A DNA stretch of 64,000 bases, taken from NCBI RefSeq assembly GCF_030412965.1, contig NZ_JAUHJQ010000002.1:677979-741978 (forward strand). Reading direction: 5' to 3'. The notes under the pieces were generated by a model that was not told the DNA's origin, ran no database searches, and worked only from the letters and a program-made list of their open reading frames with translations. A program made the translations under genes and the position numbers. Shown one piece after another: positions 17,166-31,623 of this stretch. Position 1 is the stretch's first letter; each line of letters begins with the position of its first letter. Origin of the DNA: Nocardioides oceani. GTDB lineage: Bacteria > Actinomycetota > Actinomycetes > Propionibacteriales > Nocardioidaceae.

Positions 17166-20100
17166 ATGCCCGCCACCCCGCTCGCCCGCCCGCGCACCGG
17201 ACCGCTCGTGGTCCTGCTGACCGCGCTGGCGCTCGTGCTCGGCGCGTTGAGCGCCTCGCCCGCCGCCGCGCTCGACGACCCGGCCGCGCCCACCACCGCG
17301 GACATCACCGGGACCGTGCGGTCCGGCAGCGCCAGCGGACCGGGCATCACCGGCGTCACCGTCCGGGTCAGCCAGCGGTCGGTGACGGCGGGCGGCACGA
17401 CGTACACCGCGGTCGCCACCGCGACCAGTGGCGCGACCGGCGCCTTCGTGGTCGCCGTGCCGCCGGGTGAGGGCTACGTGGTCGGCTTCGAGGCGCCGGC
17501 CTTCGTCCCCGAGTGGTACGACGGCGTCGGCACGCGCGACGCCGCGACCGCCCTCGAGGTGACCGCCGCGGGCCGGTCGGTCGACACCGTCGTGCTCGCG
17601 GCACGCCCGGCCGGCGGGACCGTGTCGGGCACGGTGCGCACCCTCGACGGGCGGGCGTTCAACGGCGCGACCGTCACGCCGTACCTCTTCTCCGTCGACG
17701 CCCGGGGCGAGCAGCGCTGGGCCTCGACCGGCCTGCCGACCGCGACCACGGCGGCCGACGGCACCTACGCGCTGCCCCTGGAGCCCGGCACCTACCGGAT
17801 CGGGTTCAGCCGCACCGGCTACGCCACCACCTTCGTCGGTGGCGGCGAGATCCCCGAGGAGGGCACCGACGTCGTCGTGGCCGACCGGCAGGACCGGCCC
17901 GGAACAGACGCGACCCTCGCGCTGCCCGGCCGGGTGACCGGCCGCCTGGTCAACCCCGACGGGACGCCGTACACCGGCCGCGCGAGCCTCTCGTTCCTGC
18001 GCGAGGTGCGCACGAAGGAGCACCGGACCAACACCCTGCGACGGTCCTGGCAGGCGCTGCAGGCTCCGGTCGCCACCGACGCGAACGGCTACTACGAGCA
18101 GACCCTCCCGGCGGGGACCTACCGCGTGAAGGCCGTCCTGGACGGGCTCGGCCAGGGCTTCCTCCCCGGCCTCGTCGGCCTCGACCAGGCCGCCGACGTC
18201 ACCGTCGCCGGCGAGCGGGTGACCGAGGTCCCGGCGCGGACGATCGCGACCAGCCTGCTCTCCGGCTCCGTCCGCACCCCGCAAGGTGCGGCCGTCCCGG
18301 CGACCGTCGAGGCCTTCCACCGCCTCGTGACCGACATCCGCGACGGCGTCCCGGTCGTCACCCAGGTCACCGACCCCGTCGCCACCAGCACGACGGCCGC
18401 CAACGGCGCGTGGTCGATGCGCGTCGCGCACCGCTCCTACCGGCTGCGGGCCTCGGGCACGACCGGCGGGCAGCCGTTCGGGGTCTACTGGCCGGACGCC
18501 CCGACCCTCGCCGCCGCGACCGACGTGCCGGTGACCGGCCCGACCTCCGGCGTGGACTTCACCGTCGGCCGCGCGCAGGTGCAGAACACCGCGCGGCCGT
18601 GGATCTCCGGCGGCGCCAAGGGCGGCACCACGATGACCGCCCAGAAGGGCACCTGGTCCCCGGGCACCACGCTGGCCGTGCAGTGGCTGGCGGACGGCTC
18701 GCCGATCTCCGGCGCCACGGGCGACACCTTCACGCCGTCGTTCTTCTCCTCCGGCGTCCGCTACTCCATCCGGGTCACCGGCACCCAGGCCGGCCTCGAG
18801 CCGCTCACCCTGACCTCCCAGCAGACCGGCCCCAGCGCCGGCCCGCTCGGCGGCGCGGCCTACGAGAACCGCCTGCTCCCGACCGTGACCGGCACCCCCG
18901 CCACCGGCTCCACGCTGACCGCGACGGCCGGTGAGTGGAGCTCGACGCCGACCGCCCTCGCCTACCAGTGGACGGCCGACGGCGTCGACGTGCCCGGCGC
19001 GACGGCGCGGACCTTCGACCCGACCGAGGCGAGCGTCGGCCGCCGGATCGCCGTGGAGGTCACCGCCACGGGCAACGGTGGGAAGGCGACGGCCACCTCC
19101 ACGGCCACCTCCGCGGTGACCCGCGGCGCCGTCGCGAACCGCGTGCTGCCCACCGTCAGCGGCACCCCGCGCGAGGGCCAGAAGCTGACCGCCACCCCCG
19201 GCACCTGGTCGGTCGAGAACCCGACCCTGGCCTACCAGTGGCTCGCCGACGGTGTCGTCGTGCCGGGCGCCACGACCCCCGAGCTCGTGCTCGGTGCGGC
19301 CCAGGTCGGCAAGCAGGTCTCCGTGCGGGTGACCGCAGGCAGGCCGGGTCTCGCCGAGGGCGTCGCGGAGTCGGCTCGCACGGCGGCCGTGGTCGCCGAC
19401 CTCGCGAAGCTCACCAACACGGTCCGACCCGCCGTCACCGGCTCGCCGGTCGTCGGCGGCACCCTGCGAGCGACCCCGGGCTCGTGGACCCCGGCACCGA
19501 CGTCGTTCACCTACCAGTGGCAGGCCGGCGGCACCGCCGTCCCGGGCGCCACCGGCGCGACGTACACGCCCACCGCCGCCGTCCTCGGCAAGCCCCTCAC
19601 CGTCGTGGTCACCGCGCGCCGCGACCGGCACGAGGACACGGCCGCCACCTCGCTGCCGACGGCCCCGGTCGCCGAGGGCGAGGTCACCGTGACGCGCGCT
19701 CCGGCGGTCACCGGCAAGGCGCGGGTGGGCGCGACCCTCAGCGCCGCCGCGGGCACCTACAGCCCGGGCGACGCCACCGCGACGTACCAGTGGCTCCGGG
19801 ACGGGCGGGACATCTCCGGGGCGACGGACCGGACCTACCGCGTCGGCCGCGACGACCTCGGCCGCCGCCTGGGCGTGCGCGTGACCTACACCCACCCGAC
19901 GCTCGCGCCGACCCAGCGCACCGCCTCCCTCGGTGCGCTGGTCAAGGCGACGCCGCGACTCGGGCTCACCACGGTGACCGACGGCCGCACGGCGGTCCTC
20001 CGCGTCGTCGTCACCGCCGCCGGCGCTGACCCGACGGGCCGGGTGCGGGTGCTCGAGCGCGGTCGGGTCGTGGCCGCCGGGCTGCTCCGCGACGGGCGCG

Positions 20101-20216
20101 TCCGCCTCGTCGTGCGGCAGCTCGCCGACGGGATGCACGCGTTCACCGTGCGGTACGCCGGCGACACCCTCACCGCGTCGGGCTCGCGGAAGGTGCGGGT
20201 CGGCATCCCGGGCTGA
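17166..20216 (+). CDS. Large secreted surface protein: carboxypeptidase-regulatory-like plus five Ig-like repeats
   Basis: A 1016-residue exported protein. A signal peptide (ATPLARPRTGPLVVLLTALA, then SPAAALDDP) is followed by about four beta-sandwich modules of the CarboxypepD_reg/SpaA type (repeated GTYRIGF, GTYRVKA, ADGTYALPLEPG). From about residue 475 come five tandem ~85-residue Ig-like repeats, each with TYQW-x-ADG-x-x-x-PGAT and an LGKxLxVxVT end. A final Ig-like domain (HAFTVRYAGDTLTASGS) closes it. There is no LPXTG motif and no C-terminal membrane helix, so it is probably released or bound non-covalently. GAGAGG eight bases upstream supports the ATG. Probably adhesive or structural, inferred from domain type only. 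Confidence 0.88.
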   Translation: MPATPLARPRTGPLVVLLTALALVLGALSASPAAALDDPAAPTTADITGTVRSGSASGPGITGVTVRVSQRSVTAGGTTYTAVATATSGATGAFVVAVPPGEGYVVGFEAPAFVPEWYDGVGTRDAATALEVTAAGRSVDTVVLAARPAGGTVSGTVRTLDGRAFNGATVTPYLFSVDARGEQRWASTGLPTATTAADGTYALPLEPGTYRIGFSRTGYATTFVGGGEIPEEGTDVVVADRQDRPGTDATLALPGRVTGRLVNPDGTPYTGRASLSFLREVRTKEHRTNTLRRSWQALQAPVATDANGYYEQTLPAGTYRVKAVLDGLGQGFLPGLVGLDQAADVTVAGERVTEVPARTIATSLLSGSVRTPQGAAVPATVEAFHRLVTDIRDGVPVVTQVTDPVATSTTAANGAWSMRVAHRSYRLRASGTTGGQPFGVYWPDAPTLAAATDVPVTGPTSGVDFTVGRAQVQNTARPWISGGAKGGTTMTAQKGTWSPGTTLAVQWLADGSPISGATGDTFTPSFFSSGVRYSIRVTGTQAGLEPLTLTSQQTGPSAGPLGGAAYENRLLPTVTGTPATGSTLTATAGEWSSTPTALAYQWTADGVDVPGATARTFDPTEASVGRRIAVEVTATGNGGKATATSTATSAVTRGAVANRVLPTVSGTPREGQKLTATPGTWSVENPTLAYQWLADGVVVPGATTPELVLGAAQVGKQVSVRVTAGRPGLAEGVAESARTAAVVADLAKLTNTVRPAVTGSPVVGGTLRATPGSWTPAPTSFTYQWQAGGTAVPGATGATYTPTAAVLGKPLTVVVTARRDRHEDTAATSLPTAPVAEGEVTVTRAPAVTGKARVGATLSAAAGTYSPGDATATYQWLRDGRDISGATDRTYRVGRDDLGRRLGVRVTYTHPTLAPTQRTASLGALVKATPRLGLTTVTDGRTAVLRVVVTAAGADPTGRVRVLERGRVVAAGLLRDGRVRLVVRQLADGMHAFTVRYAGDTLTASGSRKVRVGIPG

Positions 20217-20217
20217 G

Positions 20218-20238
20218 CCCCGGCGACGGGGGCCGGGG
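20218..20238 (+). terminator. Short stem-loop after the Ig-repeat gene
   Basis: CCCCGGC (20218-20224) pairs with GCCGGGG (20232-20238) around a seven-base loop, two bases after the stop codon and before the hisI promoter. It is a short, GC-only stem, so a terminator call is tentative. Confidence 0.4.
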
Positions 20239-20261
20239 ACACTCCCGGGGATACTGGGCAG

Positions 20262-20609
20262 GTGAGCTCCCTGGCCCCCGACATCGCCGACCGCCTCAAG
20301 CGCACCGCCGACGGCCTGGTGCCGGCGGTCGTGCAGCAGCACGACACCGGCGAGGTGCTGATGCTCGGCTGGATGGACGACGAGGCGCTGCACCGGACGC
20401 TGACGACCGGGCGCGCGACGTACTGGTCGCGCTCGCGCGAGGAGTACTGGATCAAGGGGGAGACCTCCGGCAACGTCCAGTGGGTCAAGGAGGTACGCCT
20501 GGACTGCGACGGCGACACCCTGCTGGTCAAGGTCGACCAGGAGGGCGCCGCCTGCCACACCGGCGACCGGACCTGCTTCGACGCGGTGGAGCTGCCGACC
20601 CGTGGCTGA
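20262..20609 (+). CDS. hisI: Phosphoribosyl-AMP cyclohydrolase
   Basis: A 115-residue HisI domain alone (no HisE fusion). It opens the adenine ring of PR-AMP in step three of histidine synthesis and needs Zn2+ and Mg2+. Motifs: [37 protein letters not shown], and the metal ligands in [20 protein letters not shown] and TGDRTCF. The GTG at 20262 follows a GATACT-like -10 box by six bases, so the gene has its own leaderless promoter, in keeping with its separation from hisF. Eight-base overlap with the next gene. Confidence 0.96.
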   Translation: MSSLAPDIADRLKRTADGLVPAVVQQHDTGEVLMLGWMDDEALHRTLTTGRATYWSRSREEYWIKGETSGNVQWVKEVRLDCDGDTLLVKVDQEGAACHTGDRTCFDAVELPTRG

Positions 20610-21228
20610 GCCCGCACCCAGCCCCGAGCACGCACCCGCGGCACCCGCGGCCGGTGGCCGGCGGACCTTCGGGCCGGTCGTCCTGCTGGGCCTCGCCGGC
20701 GGCACGCTCGCCGCGGTCGGCGGCAGCCGCCCGTGGGCCGAGGCCGGGGACGACGGGGGAGCGGCGGCCCTGGCCGGGTACGCGCTGAGCGACGCCGGCG
20801 AGATGCCCGCCGCCACCGCGGCCGCGCTCGTGGTGCTCGCCTGCTGGGGCGTCGTGCTGGTCACCCGGCGGCGGGTGCGCCGTGGCGTCGCCGTCCTCGG
20901 CGCGGTCGCGGCGGTCGGGCTGGTGGCCGCGGTCGTGGTCGGCTGGTCCGCGACCGTCGACGACGTCCGCGCGCTGTACGACGACACCGGCACGGTGCCC
21001 GACATCGGTCGCACCGCGTGGTTCTGGGCCTCGGCCCTCGGCTCGGTCGCGACGCTCGTCGCGAGCGTGCTGGCGGTGCGGCTGGTCCCGACCTGGCCGG
21101 AGATGGGCACCCGCTACGACGCGCCGGCCGGCGCGGCAGGCGCACCCGCGGCGACCGTGCCCCCCGAGGACGCCACCAACATCGACCTGTGGAAGGCGAT
21201 GGACGAGGGGCGCGACCCGACGGCCTGA
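20602..21228 (+). CDS. Trp biosynthesis-associated membrane protein (TIGR02234 type)
   Basis: A 208-residue protein with about four membrane helices. The N-terminal helix carries [16 protein letters not shown], the hallmark of the actinobacterial Trp-operon membrane protein. Helices follow near 70-90, 98-118 and 140-162, then a cytoplasmic tail with [15 protein letters not shown]. Its biochemical role is unknown; the family is defined by constant linkage to trp genes. The GTG start overlaps hisI directly. In relatives I remember, trpE lies between hisI and this gene; here it does not. Confidence 0.88.
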   Translation: MAEPAPSPEHAPAAPAAGGRRTFGPVVLLGLAGGTLAAVGGSRPWAEAGDDGGAAALAGYALSDAGEMPAATAAALVVLACWGVVLVTRRRVRRGVAVLGAVAAVGLVAAVVVGWSATVDDVRALYDDTGTVPDIGRTAWFWASALGSVATLVASVLAVRLVPTWPEMGTRYDAPAGAAGAPAATVPPEDATNIDLWKAMDEGRDPTA

Positions 21229-21341
21229 CCGTCGCCGCGGTGTCGCTAGGATCGGCCCGCACCACCTTGCAGCGCGCTGCACCGCCCTCCGCCGGCCCGC
21301 TCCGGGCCAGCGCCGCCCGACCCGATCGAGGAGCTCCACGC

Positions 21342-21536
21342 ATGTCTCACGACAACCACGGCAACACCCCCGCGGCCTGGTCCGCCGTCGTGGTCGCCAT
21401 GATCGGCTTCATCGTCGGCGGCGTCGGGCTGATGCTCGACCCGATCAGCTTCGTGGTGTTCTGGGTCGGTGCCGCCCTCGTGATCGGCGCGCTCGTCCTC
21501 TTCATCGTCATGGACAAGATGGGCCTGCACGGGTGA
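21342..21536 (+). CDS. HGxxPAAW family small membrane protein
   Basis: A 64-residue protein named for the N-terminal motif, here HGNTPAAW (residues 6-13), followed by two membrane helices (about 15-33 and 36-56). Function unknown; it is a regular neighbour of trp genes in actinobacteria. GAGGAG ten bases before the ATG supports the start. Confidence 0.88.
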   Translation: MSHDNHGNTPAAWSAVVVAMIGFIVGGVGLMLDPISFVVFWVGAALVIGALVLFIVMDKMGLHG

Positions 21537-21543
21537 TCCCGCG

Positions 21544-21945
21544 GTGACCCGCGGCCGGCGTCTCCTCGCGCCCGCGGTCACCCTCGGCGGCCTCGCGGCC
21601 GCCGCGCTCGCCCTCCACCTGCGCGACCCGCACGGGCGCGGCTCGTGGGGGTCCTGCCCGAGCGCCGCGCTCGGCTTCTGGTGCCCCGGCTGCGGCGGCC
21701 TGCGGGCCGTCAACGACCTCGGCAACGGCCGCCTCGCCGACGCCGCGTCGAGCAACCTGCTCCTCGTCGCGCTGCTGCCGGTCCTCGCCGCCCTCTACCT
21801 GTGGTGGGTGGCCCGCCGCTGGCGCGGGGAGACCCGCGAGCCCGACCCCCGGCTCGTCACCGGCGGCACCGTCGTGCTGTGCGGGGTGGCGGTGGTCTTC
21901 GCCGTCGTGCGCAACCTGCCGGCCGGGTCCTGGCTGGCACCCTGA
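21544..21945 (+). CDS. DUF2752 membrane protein
   Basis: A 133-residue protein with three predicted helices. The DUF2752 signature, a pair of cysteines around CPGCGGLRAVNDL after an earlier CPSAALGFW, is present near residues 37-60. Function unknown. The GTG start is seven bases behind the HGxxPAAW gene, so they are probably co-transcribed. It is convergent with the DUF4190 gene, with 19 bases between stops. Confidence 0.86.
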   Translation: MTRGRRLLAPAVTLGGLAAAALALHLRDPHGRGSWGSCPSAALGFWCPGCGGLRAVNDLGNGRLADAASSNLLLVALLPVLAALYLWWVARRWRGETREPDPRLVTGGTVVLCGVAVVFAVVRNLPAGSWLAP

Positions 21946-21964
21946 CCGGGCAGGTCGCGGGGGA

Positions 21965-22342
21965 TCAGGACGTGCTGTAGTCGAAGTTGTAGTCCACGAC
22001 GCCGGTGAGCACGAGCAGGATCGAGACTACGAACAGCGCGATCCCGAGGCCACCGGCGATGATCCCGGTGAGGGCCTGGCCGTCGCCCTTGAGCGTGCCC
22101 CCAGACGCGGCGATGTCGCGGCGGGCGAGGAAGCCGAGCACGACGGCCGCGATGCTCGAGACCACGAAGAAGCCGCAGCACAGGGTCAGCGCGCCCACGA
22201 GGCCGGTGATCATCGCGGCGGTCGCCTTGCCGGACGTCTTGGCCGGCTGGCCGGGCTGGCCGGCGCCGTACGGCTGGTCCCCGCCGTACGGGGGCTGACC
22301 ACCGAACGGCCCGGACGGCGGCGGCGGGTCGGAGTAGCTCAT
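21965..22342 (-). CDS. DUF4190 membrane protein with Gly/Pro-rich N-terminus
   Basis: A 125-residue protein. A Pro/Gly/Tyr-rich N-terminus (PPPPSGPFGGQPPYGGDQPYG) precedes two hydrophobic segments, about 40-70 and 90-115, separated by ARRDIAASGGTLKGDGQALTG, which is the DUF4190 signature. Function unknown. Single gene, inserted on the opposite strand between DUF2752 and trpC. Confidence 0.85.
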   Translation of the reverse strand: MSYSDPPPPSGPFGGQPPYGGDQPYGAGQPGQPAKTSGKATAAMITGLVGALTLCCGFFVVSSIAAVVLGFLARRDIAASGGTLKGDGQALTGIIAGGLGIALFVVSILLVLTGVVDYNFDYSTS

Positions 22343-22494
22343 GCGGGTTCTCCCGGGTGTCGGGGGCGGGTCCCGGCGCCCGGCCCGTGCGAGGACCGTA
22401 GCGGACCGCGTGCCAGACTCTGGGGAGGCGGAACCGAGGTCCGCGGACCCCGATCGCCCCTGATCACGCCCCGTTCCCAGCTCGAGGAGGACCC

Positions 22495-23273
22495 GTGTCC
22501 GTGCTCGACGACATCGTCGCCGGGGTCCGGGCCGACCTCGCGGAGCGCGAGGCGGCCCTGCCCCTCGCCGACGTGCGCGCGGCCCTGGCCGACGTCGACC
22601 CGCCGCGCGACCCGATGCCGCACCTGCGCGCGCCCGGCTCGAGCGTCATCGCCGAGGTCAAGCGGCGCAGCCCCAGCAAGGGCGACCTCGCCGACATCCC
22701 CGACCCCGCGGTGCTCGCGAAGGAGTACGCCGCCGGCGGCGCCGCCGCGATCAGCGTGCTCACCGAGCAGCGGCGCTTCGGCGGCAGCCTGGCCGACCTC
22801 CGGGCGGTCCGCGCGGCGGTCGACGTGCCGGTGCTCCGCAAGGACTTCATCGTGTCGAGCTACCAGCTCGTCGAGGCGCGGGCCGCCGGCGCCGACCTGG
22901 CGCTGCTCATCGTGGCCGCGCTGTCCGGCGACGAGCTGCGACGCCTCCACGACGAGGCCCGCGAGCTCGGGTTGACCGTGCTGGTCGAGGTCCACGACGA
23001 GGCCGAGACCGAGCGCGCGGTCGAGCTCGGCGCCGAGCTGGTCGGCGTCAACGCGCGCAACCTCAAGACGCTGGAGATCCACGCCGACACCTTCGGCCGG
23101 CTCGCCCCCCTCGTTCCCGACGACCGGGTCAAGGTCGCGGAGTCCGGGATCTTCTCGCGCAGCGACGTCGAGCGCTTCGTGGGCGAGGGCGCCCGCGCGG
23201 TGCTCGTCGGCGAGGCGCTGGTCAAGGACGGCGACCCGCAGGGCGCCGTCCGCGCGATGACAGGAGCAGGGGC

Positions 23274-23277
<4 letters not shown>
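22495..23277 (+). CDS. trpC: Indole-3-glycerol phosphate synthase
   Basis: A 260-residue (beta/alpha)8 enzyme that closes the indole ring from CdRP. Visible motifs: catalytic-lysine region [43 protein letters not shown] and [14 protein letters not shown]. The first GTG after GAGGAGG (22482-22488) is taken as the start; a second GTG two codons on is possible. First gene of trpC-B-A, overlapping trpB by four bases. Confidence 0.96.
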
Positions 23278-24553
<1,276 letters not shown>

Positions 24554-24557
<4 letters not shown>

Positions 24558-25384
24558 GCACCGTGAGCACCACCCCGACGACCGCGACGGCGTTCGCGAC
24601 GGCCCGCGCCGAGGGCCGCGCGGCCCTCGTGGGATACCTGCCGGCCGGCTACCCCGACGTGCAGGGCGGCATCGACGCCCTGCGTGCGATGGTCGACGCC
24701 GGCTGCGACGTCATCGAGATCGGCCTGCCCTACAGCGACCCGGTCATGGACGGGCCGACCATCCAGGCGGCCGCCCAGGCCGCGCTCGAGGGCGGCGTGC
24801 GCACCACCGACGTGCTGCGCACGGTCGAGGCCGTCGCGGCGACCGGCGTGCCGACGGTCGTGATGACCTACTGGAACCCGGTCGAGCGCTACGGCGTGCC
24901 GCGCTTCGCAGCCGACCTCGCGAGCGCCGGAGGAGCGGGGCTGATCACCCCCGACCTCACCCCCGACAGCGCCCCGGAGTGGATCGCCGCCGCCGACGAG
25001 CACGGCCTGGACAAGGTCTTCCTCGTGGCGCCGTCCTCGACCGACGAGCGGATCGCGATGACGACCGCCGCCTGCCGCGGCTTCGTCTACGCCACCGCCG
25101 TCATGGGCGTCACCGGTGCCCGCGCGACCACCAGCGACCTCGCCGCGCCGCTGGTCGAGCGCGCCACGCGGCTCCGTCCGGCGGGCGGCGAGCTGCCCGT
25201 CGGCGTCGGCCTGGGGGTCAGCAACGGCGACCAGGCGGCCGAGCTGGCGGCGTACGCCGACGGCGTGATCGTCGGCTCGGCGTTCGTGCGCTGCCTGCTC
25301 GACCACCCCGACGACCGGGCCGCGGGCCTGCGCGCCCTCACCGCGCTCACCGAGGACCTGGCCGGCGGGGTGCGCCGTGCGTAG
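24554..25384 (+). CDS. trpA: Tryptophan synthase alpha chain
   Basis: A 276-residue (beta/alpha)8 lyase releasing indole from indole-3-glycerol phosphate and channelling it to TrpB. The catalytic Glu and Asp lie in [35 protein letters not shown] and [19 protein letters not shown] match the family, and [16 protein letters not shown] is the phosphate loop. Overlaps the SCO-family gene by eight bases. Confidence 0.96.
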
Positions 25385-25979
25385 CCGTCCGGGCCTCGCC
25401 GGTGTCCTGGCCGGTGCGCTCCTGCTGGCCGGCTGCGGGGGCAGCGACGAGCCCGAGGTGACCGGCAGCGTGGTCGACCCGCCCTTCGAGGTGGCCGCGA
25501 CGCCCCTGGAGGACACCGACGGCCAGCCGTTCTCGCTCGCCGACGACACCGACGCCCGGCTGACGCTGGTCTTCTTCGGCTACACCCAGTGCCCCGACGT
25601 CTGCCCGCTGGTGATGCAGACGCTCACCTCCGGGCTCAACAAGCTCAGCGACGCCGAGCGCGAGCAGGTCGAGGTGGCCTTCGTCAGCACCGACCCGGCC
25701 ACCGACACCGGCCCGGTCCTGCGCGACTACCTCGACCGCTTCGACCCGACGTACGTCGGGGTGCGCGGCGACCTCGACACGACCGCGGCCGTCGCGGAGT
25801 CGGTCGGCGTGTTCGTCGCCGACGGTGAGGAGCTCGACTCCGGCGGCTACGGCCTCGACAGCCACAGCACCTACGTGATCGCCGTCGACGGCAACGACCA
25901 GGCGCCGATGTTCTGGCGGCAGTCGACCTCGGCCGCGCAGTTCGCCCACGACATCTCCACGCTGCTGGGGGACGCATGA
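25377..25979 (+). CDS. SCO1/SenC-family lipoprotein
   Basis: A 200-residue thioredoxin-fold lipoprotein. The lipobox LLAGC gives lipidated Cys20. The copper/redox motif is YTQCPDVCPLVMQTL, and the matching histidine is in LDSHSTYVIAVDG. SCO proteins deliver copper to the CuA site of cytochrome c oxidase or act as thiol-disulfide reductases. GTG start inside trpA and ATGA overlap with lgt, so it is translated with both. Lgt, encoded next, would lipidate it. Confidence 0.92.
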   Translation: MRSRPGLAGVLAGALLLAGCGGSDEPEVTGSVVDPPFEVAATPLEDTDGQPFSLADDTDARLTLVFFGYTQCPDVCPLVMQTLTSGLNKLSDAEREQVEVAFVSTDPATDTGPVLRDYLDRFDPTYVGVRGDLDTTAAVAESVGVFVADGEELDSGGYGLDSHSTYVIAVDGNDQAPMFWRQSTSAAQFAHDISTLLGDA

Positions 25980-26890
25980 GCCTCGGCGCCGGCGTGCTGG
26001 CGATGAGCATCCCCAGCCCGTCCGAGAGCACGTGGTACCTCGGGCCGGTGCCGTTGCGCGGCTACGCGCTGGCGATCATCCTCGGCATCGTCGTCGCGGT
26101 GTGGCTCTCCGAGCGCCGTTGGGTCGCCCGGGGCGGCACCGCCGGCGACATCCAGGACCTCGCGATCTGGGGCGTGCCCTTCGGTCTCGTGGGCGGCCGG
26201 CTCTACCACGTCGCCACCGACAGCGGCCGCTACTTCGGCGAGGGCAACAACCCCGTCACGGCGCTGTACATCTGGCGCGGCGGCCTCGGCGTGTGGGGCG
26301 CGATCGCGCTCGGCGCCGTCGGGGTGATCATCGGTGCGCGGCTCAAGGGCATCAAGCTGCTGCCGGTCCTCGACGCGATCGCCCCGACGGTGCTGGTCGC
26401 CCAGGCGCTCGGCCGGTGGGGCAACTGGTTCAACCAGGAGCTCTTCGGCAAGCCCACCGACCTGCCGTGGGCGCTCGAGATCGACGCCGCCCACCGCCCG
26501 TCGGGCTACCTCGACCAGGCGACGTTCCACCCGACGTTCCTCTACGAGTGCCTGTGGAACCTCGCGGCCTTCGCCCTGGTGGTCTGGCTGGACCGCCGCT
26601 TCCGGCTCGGCCACGGCCGCGTCGCCGCGCTCTACGTGATGGCCTACACGCTGGGGCGCGGCTGGATCGAGATGCTGCGCATCGACGACGTCGAGCTGTC
26701 CGACGTCGGCGGCCTGCGGTTCAACGTGTGGACCTCGATCGTGCTGTTCGTCCTCGCGGCGGCGTACTTCGCCTGGTCCGCGCGGCGCCACCCCGGGCGG
26801 GAGGACAGCGTCCACACCGACGGCCGCCCCGCCGGCGGCCCGGACACGGGGCGTGAGATGTCCGACGTCCGCGGCGACGTCGCTGGATGA
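25976..26890 (+). CDS. lgt: Prolipoprotein diacylglyceryl transferase
   Basis: A 304-residue membrane enzyme that attaches diacylglycerol from phosphatidylglycerol to the lipobox cysteine of prolipoproteins. About seven helices. Conserved elements: GPVPLRGYALAIILGIV, GGRLYHVATDSGRYFGEG, the signature ALGRWGNWFNQELFGKPTDL, and HPTFLYECLWNL. The C-terminal tail after about residue 275 is polar. It lies next to trp genes as in other actinobacteria. Confidence 0.96.
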   Translation: MSLGAGVLAMSIPSPSESTWYLGPVPLRGYALAIILGIVVAVWLSERRWVARGGTAGDIQDLAIWGVPFGLVGGRLYHVATDSGRYFGEGNNPVTALYIWRGGLGVWGAIALGAVGVIIGARLKGIKLLPVLDAIAPTVLVAQALGRWGNWFNQELFGKPTDLPWALEIDAAHRPSGYLDQATFHPTFLYECLWNLAAFALVVWLDRRFRLGHGRVAALYVMAYTLGRGWIEMLRIDDVELSDVGGLRFNVWTSIVLFVLAAAYFAWSARRHPGREDSVHTDGRPAGGPDTGREMSDVRGDVAG

Positions 26891-26911
26891 CTTCGGCGCG
26901 CAACGCGGTGG

Positions 26912-27078
26912 TAACCTGACGGCTCCGCGTGGGCCAACGTCGTCCCTGCACCCCACCTCAGCTTCCCGGGCCCCGCGCCCGCACCGCTGAACCCTGCATG
27001 TGCCGACCAGCCGGCCTCTCCGGTCCGGAGCCACCACGGTGCCTCCGCCCGGGACCGGCTCGACGACGGGAGAACCCA
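26912..27078 (+). promoter_or_regulatory. gltB promoter and long leader
   Basis: TAACCT at 26912-26917 is a good -10 box 22 bases after the lgt stop. It would place the mRNA start near 26924, leaving about 155 bases of leader before the gltB GTG. The leader contains an in-frame ATG at 26998 and several small GC hairpins, but I recognise no known riboswitch. GGGAG at 27068-27072 is the probable ribosome-binding site. Confidence 0.5.

Positions 27079-31615
<4,537 letters not shown>

Positions 31616-31623
<8 letters not shown>

Noticed and set aside
11706..20261. The hisF-hisI insertion as a prophage or integrative element
   Set aside because: No integrase, transposase, flanking direct repeats or tRNA; most genes have the same GC-rich character as the core, so only a non-mobile insertion can be claimed.
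15147..21110. Very long minus-strand open frame (about 2000 codons) opposite the exporter and Ig-repeat genes
   Set aside because: It mirrors real plus-strand genes in GC-rich DNA; the translation is Gly/Arg/Ala/His-rich with no domains. The same applies to 26644-31617 and 52973-58351 on the minus strand.
26924..27078. Riboswitch in the gltB leader
   Set aside because: The leader is long enough, but I see no conserved core of any riboswitch class I know. A covariance-model search would decide.
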